A stretch of DNA of 64,000 nucleotides from contig JASJZH010000002.1 in assembly GCA_037178975.1 (NCBI GenBank), forward strand, positions 6,437,501 through 6,501,500, in the 5' to 3' direction. The stretch's first letter is position 1. Each line of letters starts with the position of its first letter. This document shows positions 9,846-20,063 of this stretch, piece after piece. Below the pieces are notes generated by a model. It searched no databases. It was not told where the DNA came from and was given only the letters and a program-made list of their open reading frames with translations. Made by a program: the position numbers and the translations under genes. The DNA comes from Oscheius tipulae (taxonomy: Eukaryota > Nematoda > Chromadorea > Rhabditida > Rhabditidae).

Positions 9846-12493
9846 ATGTCGTCCCAGAAGCCTCGGACCAGTGGCTCCGCTGAGGAATCGGTACGTTTTG
9901 ACAATTTTTTTTTCAGTATTTTGAAACCAACCTGGCTCGCAAATGACTTCCAATTGGAATGGAGATTGGTGGTCCCTTGGTGCTGAAGGTAAAAAGCATT
10001 GTGTCGGCAGTCATTTGCACAATTTCCAATATCTCCAGAGCCCTAAAGATTAGTTTTTGTGGGAGTACTTTGTCTGCGTTTCGTAACTTTTTGGGGAAGC
10101 AGTATCTAAAGTCCGCAGGTTGCTAGAAACTTGTTGTTTCGAATAGAATATGGCTGTTGCAATAAAGGTGTTTATTTTTTTTTAGCGAATATAGGTCTAA
10201 TAGATTCAGTTTTTCGTCTTTCCACGACCAAAAACTTAGGAAATGCTGTTTATATCTTAGGAGAGGGAGTAAAGTATCGAAGCTTTCTGTCTAGATGTTG
10301 CCGTTGTCAATTATTGTATTTTCTCCCGATACCTGGATCCATGTTTTCTCTTTCCTGAGAAGTGTTGAAACTTGTTTTGTTCCAAAACTTCAAAATTTCT
10401 TTAAACTTACGTTTTTTTTAATTGTTTTTAGGCGCAAGAGAGGTTTCTAACGAACAGACGTCTACCTGATCGTCCCAACTTTCGATACTGCATAAAGCTT
10501 TGTTTTCATGATACTTTTTTGGTTGTAAACTCTTAATTTCGATTTCGTATCTGTCTTCTAACGGTCACTACCCCATTGACCTCCCATAATGGTTTTTTTT
10601 AATCATTATTACTCACTTGTACGACTCCAGGGTCTTCAATCCCTCGTCCCCATCCTTTTTCTCCTCATCATCAGCTCCATAGACGTGCTCGTAGATTGTA
10701 GAATCACCTGAATATCCATCTCTCTTGGAATGCCCTTCTTTCTTACCAAACTTGATAGTTTTTGCGATGTCTCTTGCCCAATTGTGTAGATCCTTTCGAT
10801 GGATATCGAAGACACAAGGCTTACAGCTCTGCCCACAGCAATCCTGGGGTAGAGGCTCCTCTGGTTCTTCTATGTCCAGTTCCGAGAGGCGCTGACGCAC
10901 CATTCGAAGCACCTCTTCGTCTTTTTTGGGGTCCGGGGTCATTCTGGAACAACTTTCATCACAATCGCCACGGGCTGTAACATTGTTTGGAGCTTGGTAA
11001 CCTCTGTATGGATTAAATATTCTCACTCAGCTCAAAATTCTCTACAAAGTAGTACTTTATACAAAAATTCGACCGGGATCGAACCCAGGTCCTTCGTGTC
11101 AAAACCCCTTAGAGTGTACGCCACAATCAGACAGACCTAAAATAAATTGTTTGAGCTAAATTTTCAATTTTAGATGTCCTGTCCGGGCCACTCGAACGAT
11201 CCGAGCCGGTGCGGAGCCCTGATTCGCTGTCCCTACAACGAGAATCACCACTCGGATCCGAAGAACTTTGCTGAACATTTGCGCGAATGTCGTCGGGAGT
11301 ACTGTAGCCGTAACTGCAACAGCATCCCCTTCGTCCGATGCCCCTACAATTCGCGCCATCACATTCCGCAGATCGAGCTCGAATTTCACAAGAAGATCTG
11401 CGACGACTACCACTACCAGAGCATTGTCGAGCAGCTCAAGACGACGCCTAATCCACTACCTGGTTCGTTTTTCTCCTATTTAATTGGGTTTGAAAGAGGT
11501 TTTCTGCCAAAAGTTGACATAGTTTTGTACCAATTTATAACGCTAGGAGTCTTTTGATCGGTCGAAGCGTAGTAAAGAACATGGTTCATGTAGTTGGGAC
11601 GTGGAAAACTCAAAACGGACTCTTTGAGACTAAATGCTTGACATTTTCTGTAATCTGACTAGAAAACGTGGCTCGGAAATACTTCGAGGCGTTTATGAGA
11701 AGTTACTAGCGAAATAAAATCAGCTACTTTATGTAGGCACTAGACCGAGACAGTTTCCGATCACTCTATGGAGCTTATGCAATAGGAAATATGAATAAAT
11801 ATCCTTTAAAATGGCAACAATGGAAGTGTAGGACCGAACCAGCTATAATTTACGAAGACGTGTTTGCACTATTGAGCTCTTACGATCATCTAAAAAGGCT
11901 CACGACGAGATTTTTCGTCACCGAAAACACCCCCTCCTCCGTTCTAATGATGGACCAGAAGCTCAACCACCATAACAGATGTTCTGAACGTAAAAAAAAT
12001 CTTCAGTTTTTATAGCTCCCTCAATGCCTAGAATTCTAAAAGTAAGGCTAGCAGCTATAATTCTTGATCTAAAGTACGATTATAGAATGTTTTGAGCGAG
12101 AAAGACCCTTATTCGATCAGGGAAAAAATTCGCATTGACCATAAGACCAAGTATAGTTCTCCTAACCCCTGAGCCTCGAAGGAACCGACTAAAAGTAGTC
12201 TAGACGCCCAAAAATCTCACCCAGACATCCTTTTCTACGTTTTCTAAGCCTAATGGCTGTGAAAGTGGAACTAGACGCAGAAAAGACGGTATTACAATCA
12301 ATAATCGCGTATCACATGCCTTCTTGGGATAATTTATTGATCTAGCGCTATAAAAAGACCATCTAGTCACCAAAATTAAGGCGACGAATCGTCTTCCTCT
12401 TCGTCAGACGACGAAGATGACTCCGGCTCTACTAGCTCCTGCGACTCGACCTGCTCGGAGGTCGAGGAGGAAGAAAGACAGGCGTCCGTGTAA
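9846..12493 (+). CDS. gtsf-1: GTSF1-like protein with two CHHC zinc fingers
   Basis: Three phase-compatible exons: 9846-9890 (MSSQKPRTSGSAEES), 11174-11461 and 12381-12493, about 150 residues. The middle exon carries two U11-48K-type CHHC fingers, starting at LIRCPYNENHH and FVRCPYNSRHH, each followed by a distal His and Cys. The last exon encodes an acidic Ser-rich tail ending in EEEERQASV. Animal GTSF1 proteins act with Piwi-clade Argonautes; C. elegans GTSF-1 instead helps assemble the RRF-3/ERI complex. The start lies 172 bases behind the pir-1 stop, suggesting an operon. Intron 1 (about 1.3 kb) is unusually long for this window and contains an opposite-strand gene and a tRNA-like element. 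The tail exon is supported by a G+GC phase match at its acceptor; its antisense frame is also open but is judged a shadow. Confidence 0.85.
10613..11026 (-). CDS. OXLD1-like protein (oxidoreductase-like domain), nested gene
   Basis: A single open frame on the minus strand inside intron 1 of the GTSF1-like gene. The core LPQDCCGQSCKPCVFDIHRK followed by DLHNW matches the oxidoreductase-like domain (Pfam Oxidored-like): a CCG then two further Cys and a closing Leu-x-x-Trp. In vertebrates this motif occurs in OXLD1 and at the N-terminus of CYB5RL. The first in-frame ATG is at 11026, giving 137 residues. A second ATG at 10942 lies directly behind the acceptor-like 'gttgttccag' and may be the true spliced-leader start, giving about 109 residues. 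The C-terminal part is charged (DDEEKKDGDEGL). The function of the domain is not established. Confidence 0.75.
   Translation of the reverse strand: MRIFNPYRGYQAPNNVTARGDCDESCSRMTPDPKKDEEVLRMVRQRLSELDIEEPEEPLPQDCCGQSCKPCVFDIHRKDLHNWARDIAKTIKFGKKEGHSKRDGYSGDSTIYEHVYGADDEEKKDGDEGLKTLESYK
11067..11129 (-). repeat. tRNA-like element, in GTSF1 intron 1
   Basis: On the minus strand the element reads an A-box-like 'tgtggcgtacactctaagg', then a B-box-like segment 'cctgggttcgatcccgg' with a complementary T-stem. The middle does not form a clean five-pair anticodon stem, so I call it tRNA-like rather than a tRNA gene. It is one of about fifteen such elements in this window. Confidence 0.6.
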
Positions 12494-12679
12494 AAAAAAA
12501 GAAGTAGATCTCGCGATCTTGATCTCACTAACTCTCTCTGTGTATCTGTAATAGCAACGTATTTTTGAGTAAATTTTATTGCGAAAACGATAGACATATT
12601 GGACTATAAAAAAGACATTGGGAAAGGGTACCCGTAATAAGAAGAAATAACTGAGATCTAAAGGGGGAAAAAGGACAAG

Positions 12680-15600
12680 TTACGAATGCTGGGGATGGAG
12701 ACGGAAATTCTGGTGTCGTCCTCTGCCTCTTCCGCCGCGATTCTGCTGGCCGCCGTGGTAGCGCGGAGGGCGCTGAATCGTGGCCTGGGAACCCGTCGAC
12801 TGCTGCTGCTGTTGTGGGGCCGAAGGAGGACGGCTGGGCGGCGGTGGAGCTGGTGGCTCGTTCAGACGGCGCTCAACCTAGATTTTCGAGGTTTAGTTTC
12901 GGGAAATAAGTGAAATAACCTGATTTCTCGTGTTCTCGTTGGGAATTTGGTGAGCTGCAGCCTTCATTGCTGTCGTGGCGCCGTCCAGTCCTCGATAGCC
13001 CCCTCCTCCTCTGTGTTTCCACGTTTGATCGCTGCAAGATTTCTAATTAGAGAGGAACTCCTGCAAGATTTCGGGACACTACGCTGCTGTCTACCAGTTT
13101 TTGTCAATCTTTTTGTCCAGGTCTCTATCAGCCAGTCTCTCCCACCTTCTTATTCGTTTTGTCAATTAATCACTAGCATTCACATCCTTTACCGTCTGTT
13201 TTTAAGCGAGCGGATGGCGCTACCTCTGGCTCAAACAAAAAGTAATGACTTTAGCAACTTTATCGAATCAACTGAGTTATAAACGTGTTTCTAAGTGGTT
13301 CTAGGGTAGCTTAAAAACGTTGGTCATTGGTGAGACTCGAACCCGACCAGTTCTCCACCCTAATCGACTGAGCCATTCGGGAAAGCTTCGCAACAGACTT
13401 ATGTCAACTAGCGTATGTTTCAGCCTAACCATGCTTAGGTTCTTGTCCAGCCTCGAACTCTGACAAAAGCACAAGATCAAAGCATTTTTAGGCTAAAGGA
13501 CTGACAGAAAAAGATGAACTGACTTTCTGTTGAGATTGGGCGGGTACTTGAAGGGACGCTGATGCCCGGAGACATTGCGCTGCCTCGGGTGACTGTAATG
13601 CGGATCGAGGTACTTCTTCGTCGGCGTCTGATTTGTCGTCTGCGGCTCCGCGACAGCCTGTGGCTCGACGTCTTTCGGCCTGTCGATGTGCACATAGGTC
13701 GTCTGAATACGCCTTTCAGGCACAAAGAAGGCTAGAAAATACTTTTTTGTGCTCAATTTTGACATGCTCCAGTGTGGTTTTTCGGTTGCCGGCCTGGACC
13801 TCCCGAATGTACTCGGCCAGTCGATTCAGGAGGACATCGAGAGCCTGGTGTTTGCTCATCTCGCATCGTGTAAAGAGAACGGCGTCCTGGAACAGAACGA
13901 CCATCTGTGTGAGCAGACGCTCCTCTAGTCGGTGAGAATCTCTGTCGCTATCCTTGCTTCTGAATGGGGCTAATTTAAAGGAAAAAGGTGAAGAAAGCCC
14001 ACTTTTCTCGGCTCCTCTTTTGCCGTCTGTAGAGTTCGATCTGCCTGTTTACCTGTTCGATTGCCAGCTGGCAGAAGGCACGCAGAAGGACGTCGGCCAC
14101 CTCGCGAGGGTTTGTCGGACATTCCGGTGAGGCTTGTGGATAGTAGACCAGGAAGCGAGAGTCGCTGTGGTAGATCTGAGATCAACGTTTGTTAGTCTGG
14201 CATATAGTACTCGGTAAAATAGAGATTTGCACCATGGCTCATTCGGTTGAATGGCTTCGAGTGGGATTCCTCGCACAAGTAAACCAATCTTTTTCAGCAT
14301 GGCTCAGACGATAAGAGGTCAGACTTGGAACCAGAAGACCCGGGTTCGATCCCCGTGATTGTCAAACTTTTTCAACACGCTATTTTGAAAAGAACAGTTT
14401 CAAATAAGAGAATTGACAGATTTACAAGATTATTAACGAGAAGACTCAAGTAGCTTACCTTAGCGATGGACATTCTCGTGGCTCGCCCGAGGATCTGTAT
14501 GGCCTTCGTCTCCCTCACGGCCTGGAGCATGTTGTCGTTGACCTCGTTCATCGGGAACGGAATTGGTGCTCGTGGGTCGAGGATGACCATCAGACGATCG
14601 AGGAAGGGCAGAATAGAGGCTATGCGCCGACTGAAGAAGGACTTGATGCAGCAGTCGCACAGGGCCATAGCCATCTGATCCAGAAGGAGGTCGTCGCTCG
14701 GAAGAGTCCCAAATCCGGTCAGGAGCAACGAGTCGGCAAGATCCACATCGACCAGGGCCAGTTCGAAGAGCGATAACAGCATGCAGCCGACCGGCGCCGT
14801 CTCGAAATCCACCTTGAGCTCTTTGAAATTGTTGCGGACCTCGGTGTCCAGCGAGTGGAACAGGCCGCCGGGAATCCAAATTTCTTGGTAGGTAGGAAAA
14901 TAAAAGACTAACCTCTTTCGGCACATTTCCGAGGGAATGGCCGAACCACTCCGTGACCGCGTATCGGAACCACCAGACGTCGTTTTTCAGTTTGCTCAAA
15001 AGGTACTCTTTCGTCTCGTCTGGGAAGATCACGTCATCTTCTGAAAGAAGAGGGGTTTCTGTGGGATTGGAGACACGAGAAAACAGATTTAACAGGCAAG
15101 ATCCACATCGACCAGGGCCTTGTTGTACGAGCTTCAGTCAGTCTGCAACATTGCAAACAAAACAAAGCGAGCGCGCAAGTGTTTCAGTTGACAGAAGAGC
15201 GAGCCGGTACAGATGCGAAATTCTTGTCAGACTCAGAATTACAGGCTTTTTAGCAGTTTCTAAGAATAAACCAAAGTAAGTTCCTCTCCGTCTCTGCCCC
15301 GAGAGAAAGACCAACACGGGCCCGTACGATTTCGAAAGATTGCGCCTTGTCGGGTATAAAAGTCCCGTCAGATAGGAGGAGAGACGTGTGGTCCGCTGTT
15401 GAGTGGGTTATCATTGTCTGGAATCCCCCACCTTCAATCCTCGACCCACTTTTTGCATAAGAAAATCTTTCCAAACCAGGTATCGTTGACGGAGTCTGTT
15501 CCAAGTAACAGTCTGGACTACTGAACTTGGCAAGACCCGGGTACGACTCCTCTAATATTTTGAAGTCAAGAAAGAGTCATGGTATAAGAGCAAGAGTTGA

Positions 15601-17855
15601 GAAAACCGACCTTTGAGCTTGTTTCCTAGTGCCTTCAGCACACCGAAACAAATATCCGTGATTTCTTCGTCCGTCTTCTCGCTCTGTCGCATCGTCACAT
15701 GTATATAGCAGATGAGCTGCGGCACCGGAACTCTGTCGACTAAAATTACATTTTTGTTGGGCAATTAAGCCAAAAACTAACTTCTTGTCACGTCAAGTTT
15801 TGTCAAGTACTTGAGCGGTGCTTCTTTTTCTCCAATTGAGGTGAGGATCTTTTTCAGCGCCGTCAGGACCATCTTCAGCTCGCCGTCGGCCTTGTTTTCG
15901 GCGAAGAGACGCGGCAGAATGATGTGGCTGAGGATCTGATTCGGCTTGATCAGATATTCTTCGACAACGTCGCCGAGGACGGATCGCAAAAATTTGCCTA
16001 AAGTGACAGTACTTTCGAAGATGAAACAATAACGAACCGCCTTCACCCTTCTCCTTGATAAGACTCCTCTTCTGTCGACACAGCGCTCCCAGGATGTAGC
16101 TGACAGTCTCGGTGAAATCCGGATGCTTCAGCCGGTCTCTCAACTCCTGGATGAGCATGTCGACGACGACCAGCAGCATTGGGACTGTCTTCTGTCTGTA
16201 GTCGACTGGGAGGTTGCAGGCTTCCTGCATTCCTTGGAGTACCTGGAAACAGAGAGAATGAATCGTGGGTCTTGTGGAAATGAGCGAGTCTCGACAATCA
16301 AATCACCTGATGTTCTCAAAGTAGGTTAGCTAGAAACAGGGACTCAATAACTGATTTGCTAATGTTTGAAGCGCTCAACTGGGTACGAAAGTCGCTGAGT
16401 CATGCACAAGTAGCTCAGTTGTTACCGTGCTGGAGTCTTGGTTCCCCAGATGCACGTTTATAGACCGAACGGGCTGGGATATTACATGACTCGATTTCTG
16501 GCGGCATCAAACCTTCTTAAGGCAAAGAAACCCACTTTCATGACGGCCGGCACAGAGTCCTTGTTGTTGAAGCAACGATGGAAGAGTCCATGTAGAGCGG
16601 CCTTCGGTGCGATCAGAACCAGGAATCGGAGTTCTGTACGCAGCGCCTCGAATGCTGCCGGATCACTCTGGACTGAGTTGTGGGATTTGATGCCGTTGAC
16701 TGCCTTCGCCACTCTCATTGCTATGTTCTGAAACCGGTGAGTAGTGAGGAGAGATAGGACGAGACGTACCGAAATCGGTTTTGGTTCGAATCCACCGGCG
16801 TAGAGCTGCGTCTGGGCCTCCATAAAGACGGATCTCTTGATGTCAGCGGCCACATTCACACAAATCTTTTCCAGGATGGCCAGGGTCCAGTGACGATTCG
16901 CATCGCTCAACACGAGGTCCTTGTTCGAGAAGAGCCTAAAATGATGTTTTCTCGAGGAAAGACAAACTTCCTACGTTTCGAGCATGCTGATGGCGTCCTC
17001 CTTCTCAATTGTTGTATTGTTGTCGAAGTAGAACTTGATCAGATTAGCGTAGAGGTCACATGAGCCCGTCTTCAGCAACTCGTAGGCCTAAACTTGGTGG
17101 TTGAAACAATTTCGGTGGGAGAGCCCACCTTATTGAACGAATTTGTGAATGGACAGTGTGAGACGGGTGACTGTTGGGCTTCAAAGAAGGCGCTGTCGCG
17201 GGAAAGGGGAATCTCGGCGTACTTGAAGGCGGCGCTTTTTCCAAACATCGTAAGGACCACTTCCGGCAGCCAATCCATGGATATTTGTCCTGTAAAACTG
17301 GGATAAAAGGGACGAGCTGATGGAGACTGACCTGTCTTGAACATGATGTTGACCTCACTGAAGAAGTCCTCTGTTGCAGCACAGACATCAGTCTCCGGAA
17401 AATGCTTATCATATGCTTTATATACTTCGTAGGCCAGCTCTAGTCGATTGTGGACTTCGACGGGTCTAAAAAGTATGTTGAGGATGTAAGAAACTAAAAA
17501 CTGACTTCTGCGCGCGGAGATTTTTGAGCATCTGTCGCAGCGGATTGATTACATTGTGCTCGAGGACGTCCAGGGCTTCTTTAACCATTTTCTCGTGACG
17601 CTTCATTCTCATGGCCGAGTCGACGACGTCTGAGCTCGTGATTGGACAAATGAAGACAGAAAGTGTACCTATAAGTTTTCGCGGGCCGAAAAGATAGTGC
17701 AGCAGGGCCGTGTAGCTGTCGTAGAGGTCGAAGCCGTTCAGGACGGTCGGAATGAAGACATCTTGGAGCTGCAAATGAGAGCTACCTTGATAGAGTTAGG
17801 AACTTACTTCGCGCATGCTGTTTTGGGAGCCTCTGTCAATTTCCTCCTCCTCCAT
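12680..17855 (-). CDS. unrecognised large helical protein with C-terminal RGG tail
   Basis: About 18-19 short exons on the minus strand, adding up to roughly 1,000 residues. The start ATG at 17855 (MEEEEIDRGSQNSM) lies just behind the acceptor-like 'tatatgcag'. The body is rich in amphipathic helices typical of HEAT/ARM or MIF4G-like repeats, for example FIPTVLNGFDLYDSYTALLH, LRFLVLIAPKAALHGLFHRC and DLADSLLLTGFGTLPSDDLL. The last exons, joined in phase, give KYPPNLNR, KHRGGGGYRGLDGA, an ERRLNEPPAPPPP proline run, a Gln run and RGGRGRGRHQNF before the stop at 12680. RGG tails usually bind RNA. I compared it from memory with CNOT1, NELF-B, NELF-C/D, MED23, MED24 and INTS1/3/7 and found no match, so I assign no function. 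It converges on the GTSF1 gene, with 186 bases between the stops. Confidence 0.75.
13322..13391 (-). repeat. tRNA-like element, in intron of the RGG-tail gene
   Basis: On the minus strand: 'tggctcagtcgattag' (A-box-like) and 'gtcgggttcgagtctcacc' (B-box-like). Only about 14 bases separate the D-arm from the T-arm, too few for a standard anticodon arm, so this copy is truncated. Confidence 0.6.
14295..14364 (+). repeat. tRNA-like element, in intron of the RGG-tail gene
   Basis: One of the best-formed copies: 'atggctcagacgataaga', a middle section 'ggtcagacttggaaccagaa' and a T-arm 'cccgggttcgatccccg' with a four-pair stem. It lies on the plus strand, antisense to the host gene. Confidence 0.65.
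14735..14759. repeat. 25-base direct repeat, exon copy
   Basis: The 25 bases from 14735 (ggcaagatccacatcgacca...) recur identically at 15095-15119. This copy encodes part of an ALVDVDLAD stretch in a large exon of the RGG-tail gene; the other copy is in an upstream intron of the same gene. Confidence 0.9.
15095..15119. repeat. 25-base direct repeat, intron copy
   Basis: Identical to exon bases 14735-14759. It lies in the intron upstream of that exon, so an exon fragment appears to have been copied about 360 bases away. Confidence 0.9.
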
Positions 17856-18777
17856 TTCTGCATATATTGCTGAAATCTGACTTTTACAGCTAGATTGTTA
17901 TGAACACTGCAATATTGAGACTAAGAAAAGAGCAAGACAACAGGAAATTGGACGAAAACATAGAAAAACCAGGAATTTTTAGGTTTCGAAGGTACGCAGT
18001 TGCGTACACGGCATAACTTTAGCCTCTGCTCGCCACCAGCCTCTTTTCTGTTCGATTTTTCTTCACTTTCTCTTCTTTTTATCTCACGATCCTTTAACAA
18101 AAAGTAGGTTTTCAGTAATGACAAATGGTCGTAACAACTCAGAAAAAAAATGAAAACCGGTCTGTATTTTGGAATTTGGCGGTTGATCCGCGACTCGAAT
18201 TGTGTTTCGTGACGGGACTCTACAATCCTTTGAAGAAAGCAAATCATTCAGTTTTTGTTCGAGCCGAACTGTTTTTCACTCACCTTTTTCTCACTTTTTC
18301 CGTCTTTTAAAGCAGCAAACCGCTCCAGAGAATCTAACTGACAGGAAACAAAAATCTGGCTTATTGGCTGGAAACCGTTATTATAACACAGATCCCAACT
18401 TGAACATTTGTCTAGCAAGAATCATGTTTCAATTTTTTCAGGAGGTTAAGGGACTTTACAACGAAGTTATTCCAGAGAGGAACGCATATATCCTTTATAG
18501 ACGGTCATTGAAAGGCAAGAACTGCTTTTATTGTAACGTTAAACGTTAGTTTCGTTCGAAGACTTGTGAGTTGCTAAACTTTGGTGTGAGCTAAAATAGC
18601 TCTGAAGCTATCCTTGATCTGTTTTCAAGTGCTGAATTGAATGCTCCTGGAGCTCTCAAGGTCTAAGACACTCTAGGGAAGTTTTCAGGAAAAGAAATCT
18701 TGTATTCTTGCTATCTTTGTTCTCTCTCTCCATTTCAGCTTTTCTCGTAACCTATACAAACTTTCGTGCTTTCAGCA

Positions 18778-20063
18778 ATGCAGAGGTCAGCAGTGCTGGC
18801 AGTTCGCTCCCGAGGCGGCTTTCTGTCGATGTTCGGCGGGAAGGAGAAGCCGGTAGCCGAGCAGATCCCAATGAGCAGAGAAGACAAGGTACTTCTAGCT
18901 TTTTAATGAGGTTTTACATAAATTTTAAAGGAGAAACTGCGCTCAGCCCTCTCCGGCCTCCGAACAGACGCCCCCCGGAGCCGAACGCAGGAGGTGGAGG
19001 CCGTCGACACGGAAGAAATCATCGACCGACGCATCGACATGGATGCTATCCGTGCCAGATCGTGAGTTTTTCCTATTTTCTTCCCCACCGAAAATTACAG
19101 AGTGATGCAGTACTGCTACAACTACGCACCGCCCAAAAACATTGATCAGCTCGTGCTTAATAAGGCGCAGAACCTACTCGGAAAGATGACAGAAGGCGAA
19201 TTGAAATCATTCTCCCTCACAGATAATGCTGTCAAATTGAAGGTAGAAGCCTTTATAGCCGTAAAACATAAAGTTTAGCTAATAACCGAGATTGGCGAGT
19301 CGCTGAAGCATTTCCCTAAAAATTCCCGACTGAACCATCTAAAGACAGTCCAGGATTTAGTCGATTTCTATGCGGAACCCGTCAGTAACGTCAACACATA
19401 CACCAAGTGGGTATTCATGTTCTTTTTCTGGCCTGAAGACTATGATATGACTCCAAGATTTCGTGGCCTTTGGCACATGGCGCAGTCGGTTAGGTTCTTG
19501 ACTTCGAGACAAATCAAGCTGGGTTCGATCCCCCAACTGGGCGATGGTCCGCCTCCTTGGTAGAAATGTTCAGAAAACCATTGGAAGATCCAGTGTTGGA
19601 GCTTTTCGTCTGCATTCGAGCCATTATATCTACCGAACTAGCGCAGCAAATTCAAACCGGGTACTTGTTCTAAAACTACAAGTTTTCAGACTCGCCCGCT
19701 CGGAACAGATGCCCGAAAATGTGCGCTTGATGGAGCAGCCGGTCCGCTTCAATCCTGAAGATATTGACGCCTGGCACGGAGGAATCACCGCCTTTCCAGG
19801 GCAGGGAGGAGCCGTCCACGGGCTTCGGAACAAGCGTCTACTGCGACAATTCCAGCCGAAAGAGGAGTGGTTCGACTACGAGGACCAAGTATTTTTCTCC
19901 CTTTTCCTCGCATTAATTCGAATTTGAGGCATTTGACTACACACGACCCGACAAGGACATGCCGTGGGATCCGGAAATTGCGAAGAAGATGGACAGATAC
20001 CCAAACAAACGCTACAACCTGCGCACGAAATCCTTCTCCCAGACCCCGACTTCCAGTCAGTAA
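18778..20063 (+). CDS. mrpl-50: mitochondrial ribosomal protein L50 (mL50)
   Basis: Component of the large subunit of the mitochondrial ribosome. The start at 18778 follows a 'gctttcagca' acceptor. MQRSAVLAVRSRGG is a plausible basic, Ser/Arg-rich import presequence. The diagnostic block HFPKNSRLNHLKTVQDLVDF followed by YAEPV aligns with human MRPL50 ([20 protein letters not shown] then YNVPI). Exons run about 18778-18889, 18931-19061, 19101-19241, 19279-19406, 19690-19888 and 19928-20063 (TSSQ stop). The protein continues more than 80 residues past the human C-terminus (WHGGITAFPGQGGAVHGLRN and beyond), an extension I take to be lineage-specific. The fourth intron contains a tRNA-like element at 19472-19545. 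Confidence 0.87.
19472..19545 (+). repeat. tRNA-like element, in MRPL50 intron
   Basis: 'atggcgcagtcggttagg' (A-box-like), then 'cttga' and 'tcaag' able to pair around an oversized loop, then 'gctgggttcgatccccca' (B-box-like). It is close in length to a real tRNA, but the anticodon loop is about 12 bases rather than 7. Confidence 0.65.

Noticed and set aside
12376-12597. Minus-strand acidic frame ending in SSSSSDEEEDDSSP
   Set aside because: It is the antisense of the GTSF1-like last exon, whose plus-strand frame has a phase-matched acceptor. Acidic Ser-rich sequence often reads as acidic on both strands.
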